Shown: positions 60,885-64,000 of the stretch, piece after piece
Layout: each line of letters starts with the position of its first letter
Numbering within the stretch: the stretch's first letter is position 1
NCBI RefSeq assembly: GCF_001746915.1
Contig: NZ_MJGC01000048.1
Coordinates: 1 to 64,000, forward strand
Origin: Desertifilum tharense IPPAS B-1220
GTDB taxonomy: Bacteria > Cyanobacteriota > Cyanobacteriia > Cyanobacteriales > Desertifilaceae
DNA length: 64,000 nt
Reading direction: 5' to 3'
The notes under the pieces: model-generated
What the model was told of the DNA's origin: nothing
What the model saw: the letters and a program-made list of their open reading frames with translations, nothing else
Database searches by the model: none
Program-made: the position numbers and the translations under genes

Positions 60885-63686
60885 ATGGATGTGACTGAAA
60901 TCAAACCCACAACAATCCAACCCTCACAGACTGCCTTAGTCGAGGCAATTCCAGACACGATCTTTCGCTGTCGGGCGGATGGTACCTATTTAGAAGTTAA
61001 GCCAGCCAAAGACACTCACCTCCCCTTTCCCCCCAACGGCTTCCTGGGGAAGAAAATCTCGGATTTCCTCCCCCAAGCCCTTGCCGAACGTTTCTTGCAA
61101 GCCCAAGCCAAAGCGATCGCCCTCAACGAAATCCAAACCCTAGAGTATCAACTCCCAGACTCCCTAGAACCTGATGCCCGCCTGCGAAACTACGAAGCGC
61201 GGATCGTCGCGATGGGTGCTGACGAAACCCTGTTCATCGTGCGCGACATTACCGAACGCAAGCGATACGAAGCCGAATTAGTCCGGCGATCGCGCCATGC
61301 AACCCTGCAATCCGAAATTAGCCTATCCTTCACCCAAAGCGGCTCCCTCAACAGCTTACTGCAACGCTGCTGTCAGTCCCTCGTCCAACATCTTGATGCC
61401 GCCTTCGCTCGCATTTGGCTGCTTAACGCCAATAACAATTGCTTAGAACTCAAAGCATCCGCCGGCCTATACACCCACCTGAACGGCAACCACGCGTCTA
61501 TCCCCGTTGGACAATACAAAATCGGTCGCATTGCAGCCAAGCGCCAACCCTATCTCACCAACAACGTCTTCAACGATCCGCACATTAGCAACCCTGAGTG
61601 GGCGCGACAGGAGGGGATGGTTGCCTTTGCCGGATATCCCCTCCTGGTTGAAGAGCAACTGATCGGCGTCATGGCCTTGTTTGCTTGCCATCCTTTAGAG
61701 CGTTCCACCTTTAACACCCTAGAATCGATTGCCAGTCAAGTGGCGATCGCCATTAAGCGCGAACACGCCGAACAGGCAACCCAGCAATTGACCTATGCTT
61801 TACAACAAGCCCAACGGATTGCTCACATTGGCAATTGGGAGTTTGAACCATCCAGCGAAGTCATTACTTGGTCTGAGGAACTGTTCCACATCTACGGATA
61901 CCCCGTTGGACGCGTCCCCACCCTCCCCGAAGTGCTGAACGCGATCCACCCAGAAGACCGCGATTTGTGGCTAGAAGCCGTCAACCAGTCGGTGCAGCAG
62001 GGCATTCCCTACTCAATCGATCACCGGATTTATCGCGGAGATGGGGAAATGCGCTATATCAACAGTCGCGGAGAAGCCCAATTCGATCCGAATGGGAATA
62101 TTTGTAAGCTGTTCGGGACAGCAATGGATATTACCGAACGCAAGCAAGTCGAAGAGGCACTGCGACAGCAGTTTTTGCGCCAGCGTTTGGTGAATTCAAT
62201 TTTAGAACGCATTCGCTCCTCGCTCAACGGTGAAGCCATTCTGAAAACTGCGGTTGAAGAGGTTCGCCGCTTTTTACGAACGGATCGCACGGTGATTTAT
62301 CAGTTTAATCCAGACTGGAGCGGGCGCGTGGTTGTGGAATCGGTGGGGGAGGAATGGATACCGATTATTGATTTGGATACTCAGGATCGATGCTTTCAAC
62401 AAACCTACGTTCAACTCTATCAACAGGGTCGGATTGGGATTGTGGAAGATGTTTGCACTGCGGATTTACATCCTTGCCATAAGGAGTTGCTCAACAGCTT
62501 GCAAGTCCAGGCTAACTTGGCGATTCCGATCTTTCAAAATACATCCTCTACCAAGGATCGGACAGCTCAGACAAAATCGAATCGCTTGTGGGGTTTGTTA
62601 ATTGCCCACCATTGTCGGGGGCCTCGCGAATGGCAGGCGACGGAAATTCACTCGTTACAACAGTTGAGCGTTCAGTTGGCGATCGCCATTCAACAATCGC
62701 TACTGTTTGAACAGGCTCAAAGCGAAATTGCCGAACGCCAGCAAGTGGAGTTAGCTTTACGCGAGTCGGAAGCCAGAGAACGGGCGCGCGCCAGACAATT
62801 AGCCCTCACCCTGCGCGAACTGCAAAGCACGCAAGCCCAATTGGTGCAAACTGAAAAAATGGCGTCTTTGGGGCAACTGGTGGCGGGTGTGGCTCACGAA
62901 ATTAATAATCCCGTGAGTTTTATTTATGGCAATATTGCCCATGCCAATGATTATATTGACGATCTCCTCTCGCTGATTGAGTTGTATCAGCACCACTATC
63001 CGCAACCGGCTCCGGCGATTCAACAGGAGATTGAAGCGGTTGATTTAGCGTTTTTAGTGGAAGATTTTCCCCGATTGTTGCAATCGATGAAGGAAGGGGC
63101 TAGTCGGATTAAGGAAATTGTGTTATCGCTGCGGAATTTCTCGCGCCTTGATGAGGCGGAGATGAAAGAGGCGGATTTACATTCTGGAATTAACAGCACG
63201 CTGATGATTCTTCAGCATCGTCTTAAGGAGCAAACTCAGCGTCCGGCGGTGAATGTCGTTCGAGAGTATGGCAATCTGGTGCCTGTCGCCTGCTATCCCG
63301 GCCAGCTCAATCAGGTGTTTATGAATATTTTGACGAATGCCATTGATGCGTTGGAAGAGCGATGTCAGCAGGAGCGGAACTTTCAGCCGGAAATTCGGAT
63401 TGTGACGGAGTGGGCGAGCGGTGCGGCGTTTGAGAATGCTGAGTTAGGCGATCGCGCTCTGATTCGCATTGTTGATAATGGTCGAGGGATTCCGGCTCAA
63501 TCGCAAAAGCGACTTTTCGATCCCTTTTTTACCACTAAACCCGTGGGTCAAGGGACGGGATTGGGTTTATCGATTAGCTATCAGATTATTGTCGAGAAAC
63601 ATGGCGGTCAAATTTCTTGCAATTCTCAGGTGGGACAAGGGACGGAATTTGTGATTGAAATTCCGACGCGTTCGGTGCGGCTTTAA
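60885..63686 (+). CDS. Sensor histidine kinase with DXCF-type cyanobacteriochrome-like GAF domain
   Basis: A 933-residue soluble kinase. Order: PAS (about 18-125), GAF1 (about 145-290; ordinary), PAS (about 300-420), GAF2 (about 440-600), coiled coil, HisKA with His671 (AHEINNP), HATPase_c (DNGRGIP, GTGLGLSIS). GAF2 resembles a bilin-binding cyanobacteriochrome domain: TVIYQFNPDWSGRVV, DRCF with Cys503, PCHKELL with Cys531-His532, LAIPIF, LWGLLIAHHC. Both cysteines of the DXCF class are present. Such domains usually sense blue/green light through phycoviolobilin. The kinase has no receiver, so a separate response regulator is needed. An intergenic 1.1-kb region precedes it. Confidence 0.88.
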   Translation: MDVTEIKPTTIQPSQTALVEAIPDTIFRCRADGTYLEVKPAKDTHLPFPPNGFLGKKISDFLPQALAERFLQAQAKAIALNEIQTLEYQLPDSLEPDARLRNYEARIVAMGADETLFIVRDITERKRYEAELVRRSRHATLQSEISLSFTQSGSLNSLLQRCCQSLVQHLDAAFARIWLLNANNNCLELKASAGLYTHLNGNHASIPVGQYKIGRIAAKRQPYLTNNVFNDPHISNPEWARQEGMVAFAGYPLLVEEQLIGVMALFACHPLERSTFNTLESIASQVAIAIKREHAEQATQQLTYALQQAQRIAHIGNWEFEPSSEVITWSEELFHIYGYPVGRVPTLPEVLNAIHPEDRDLWLEAVNQSVQQGIPYSIDHRIYRGDGEMRYINSRGEAQFDPNGNICKLFGTAMDITERKQVEEALRQQFLRQRLVNSILERIRSSLNGEAILKTAVEEVRRFLRTDRTVIYQFNPDWSGRVVVESVGEEWIPIIDLDTQDRCFQQTYVQLYQQGRIGIVEDVCTADLHPCHKELLNSLQVQANLAIPIFQNTSSTKDRTAQTKSNRLWGLLIAHHCRGPREWQATEIHSLQQLSVQLAIAIQQSLLFEQAQSEIAERQQVELALRESEARERARARQLALTLRELQSTQAQLVQTEKMASLGQLVAGVAHEINNPVSFIYGNIAHANDYIDDLLSLIELYQHHYPQPAPAIQQEIEAVDLAFLVEDFPRLLQSMKEGASRIKEIVLSLRNFSRLDEAEMKEADLHSGINSTLMILQHRLKEQTQRPAVNVVREYGNLVPVACYPGQLNQVFMNILTNAIDALEERCQQERNFQPEIRIVTEWASGAAFENAELGDRALIRIVDNGRGIPAQSQKRLFDPFFTTKPVGQGTGLGLSISYQIIVEKHGGQISCNSQVGQGTEFVIEIPTRSVRL

Positions 63687-64000
63687 TGCGCTTGGGAATC
63701 GTGCAAAGTGTTGTATAGCTTACTGTCAGTTTGGCGGTAGTTGTCTACAATGAAGATGCGGCGTTTGGCAAGCGGGAAATGTCTCACTCCTTGTTATTGG
63801 TGGCTGTCGATCTGGTGGCGTTGATTACGGCCTGGCTCTCGTTTAAAGCTTTAGCCAAAAATTCTTGTTGAGTTTGCGGGAAGTTTGCTCTTGGGTAGCA
63901 TTCTAGCCCGATTGATAAAAAAATTTTAAGTGACTATAAGGGTTTACTTGCGATCGCCTTCAGGCCGGTGAGAAATTCAGGCCTCATTTCCAGGCATTGC
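63687..64000. other. Right-end intergenic region
   Basis: No large gene starts within it. It contains a possible 30-residue membrane peptide (63779-63871), the -10-like TACAAT at 63746-63751 and a run of A/T toward the end. The next gene lies outside the window. Confidence 0.5.
63779..63871 (+). CDS. Possible 30-residue membrane peptide
   Basis: The open frame encodes MSHSLLLVAVDLVALI, then TAWLSFKALAKNSC and a stop: one clear transmembrane helix and a short basic tail. A TACAAT -10 element lies at 63746-63751 and GCGGGAA precedes the ATG. Cyanobacteria have many such small proteins (Psb, Pet, Ndh subunits), but this one matches none I know. Coding status is unproven. Confidence 0.35.
   Translation: MSHSLLLVAVDLVALITAWLSFKALAKNSC

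Noticed and set aside
1..64000. CRISPR array, insertion sequence, prophage or integrase gene
   Set aside because: No regularly spaced long repeats, transposase, terminal inverted repeat or phage genes were seen; the only repeats are HIP1 octamers and short heptamer arrays.
1..64000. HIP1 octamer GCGATCGC as a local regulatory site
   Set aside because: It is spread across coding and non-coding DNA, as in most cyanobacteria, so no single copy is informative.

Overview
The window is chromosomal DNA from a cyanobacterium. The octamer GCGATCGC (HIP1) recurs throughout, inside genes and between them. The gene set includes photosystem II repair protein Psb32, NDH-1 subunits NdhF1 and NdhD1, RbcR, an SLH-domain iron-uptake porin, allophycocyanin-like proteins and V4R proteins. 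Large multidomain signalling proteins, a PEP-CTERM-like tail and degenerate heptanucleotide repeats fit a filamentous Oscillatoriales-type genome; the genus cannot be fixed from this sequence. No insertion sequence, prophage or CRISPR array is visible.

Layout. 1-180: end of an rRNA operon (5S rRNA and its terminator). 247-9640: a large Calx-beta surface protein with a 14-base G/C homopolymer, a DUF815-type ATPase, a DUF4346 protein, psb32, surE, tRNA-Asp, a GNAT acetyltransferase and a secreted GH5 glycosidase. 10021-16243: a RecB-like nuclease, a hybrid histidine kinase, a BON-domain protein and yebC. 16390-31469: a co-directional signalling block of four genes: a multi-PAS hybrid kinase behind a structured leader, a protein with a class III nucleotide cyclase between two AAA-like ATPase modules, a carotenoid oxygenase, and a 2083-residue kinase/ATPase/GAF/PAS protein that ends in the same AAA-like module.

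31498-46017: a membrane-anchored GTPase, a small secreted protein, a HAD phosphatase, a lone DALR-domain protein, a CRP-type regulator, a sensor kinase with a cyanobacteriochrome-like GAF domain, a substrate-binding protein, an MgtC protein, a porin and a 4-Cys Ser/Thr kinase. 46098-53816: rbcR diverges from an eight-gene cluster (unknown, 2Fe-2S ferredoxin, then a phycobilisome-like + V4R gene pair present twice, a small linker protein, and a Ser/Thr kinase). This recalls the Synechocystis slr0144-slr0152 photosystem-related operon. 53836-59071: an NnrU-family membrane protein, a CGVC thioredoxin, ndhF1 and ndhD1. 59225-64000: two small unknown genes, a long AT-rich intergenic region, a second sensor kinase with a DXCF-type cyanobacteriochrome-like GAF domain, and a possible 30-residue membrane peptide.

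Three parts deserve a second look: the carotenoid-oxygenase signalling block, with a third AAA-like module, degenerate catalytic motifs in two proteins and an attenuator-like leader; the duplicated phycobilisome-like/V4R module, whose globin-like members have lost the bilin cysteine; and the two kinases with paired-cysteine photoreceptor GAF domains. All functional statements are from reading motifs by eye; no database search was run.
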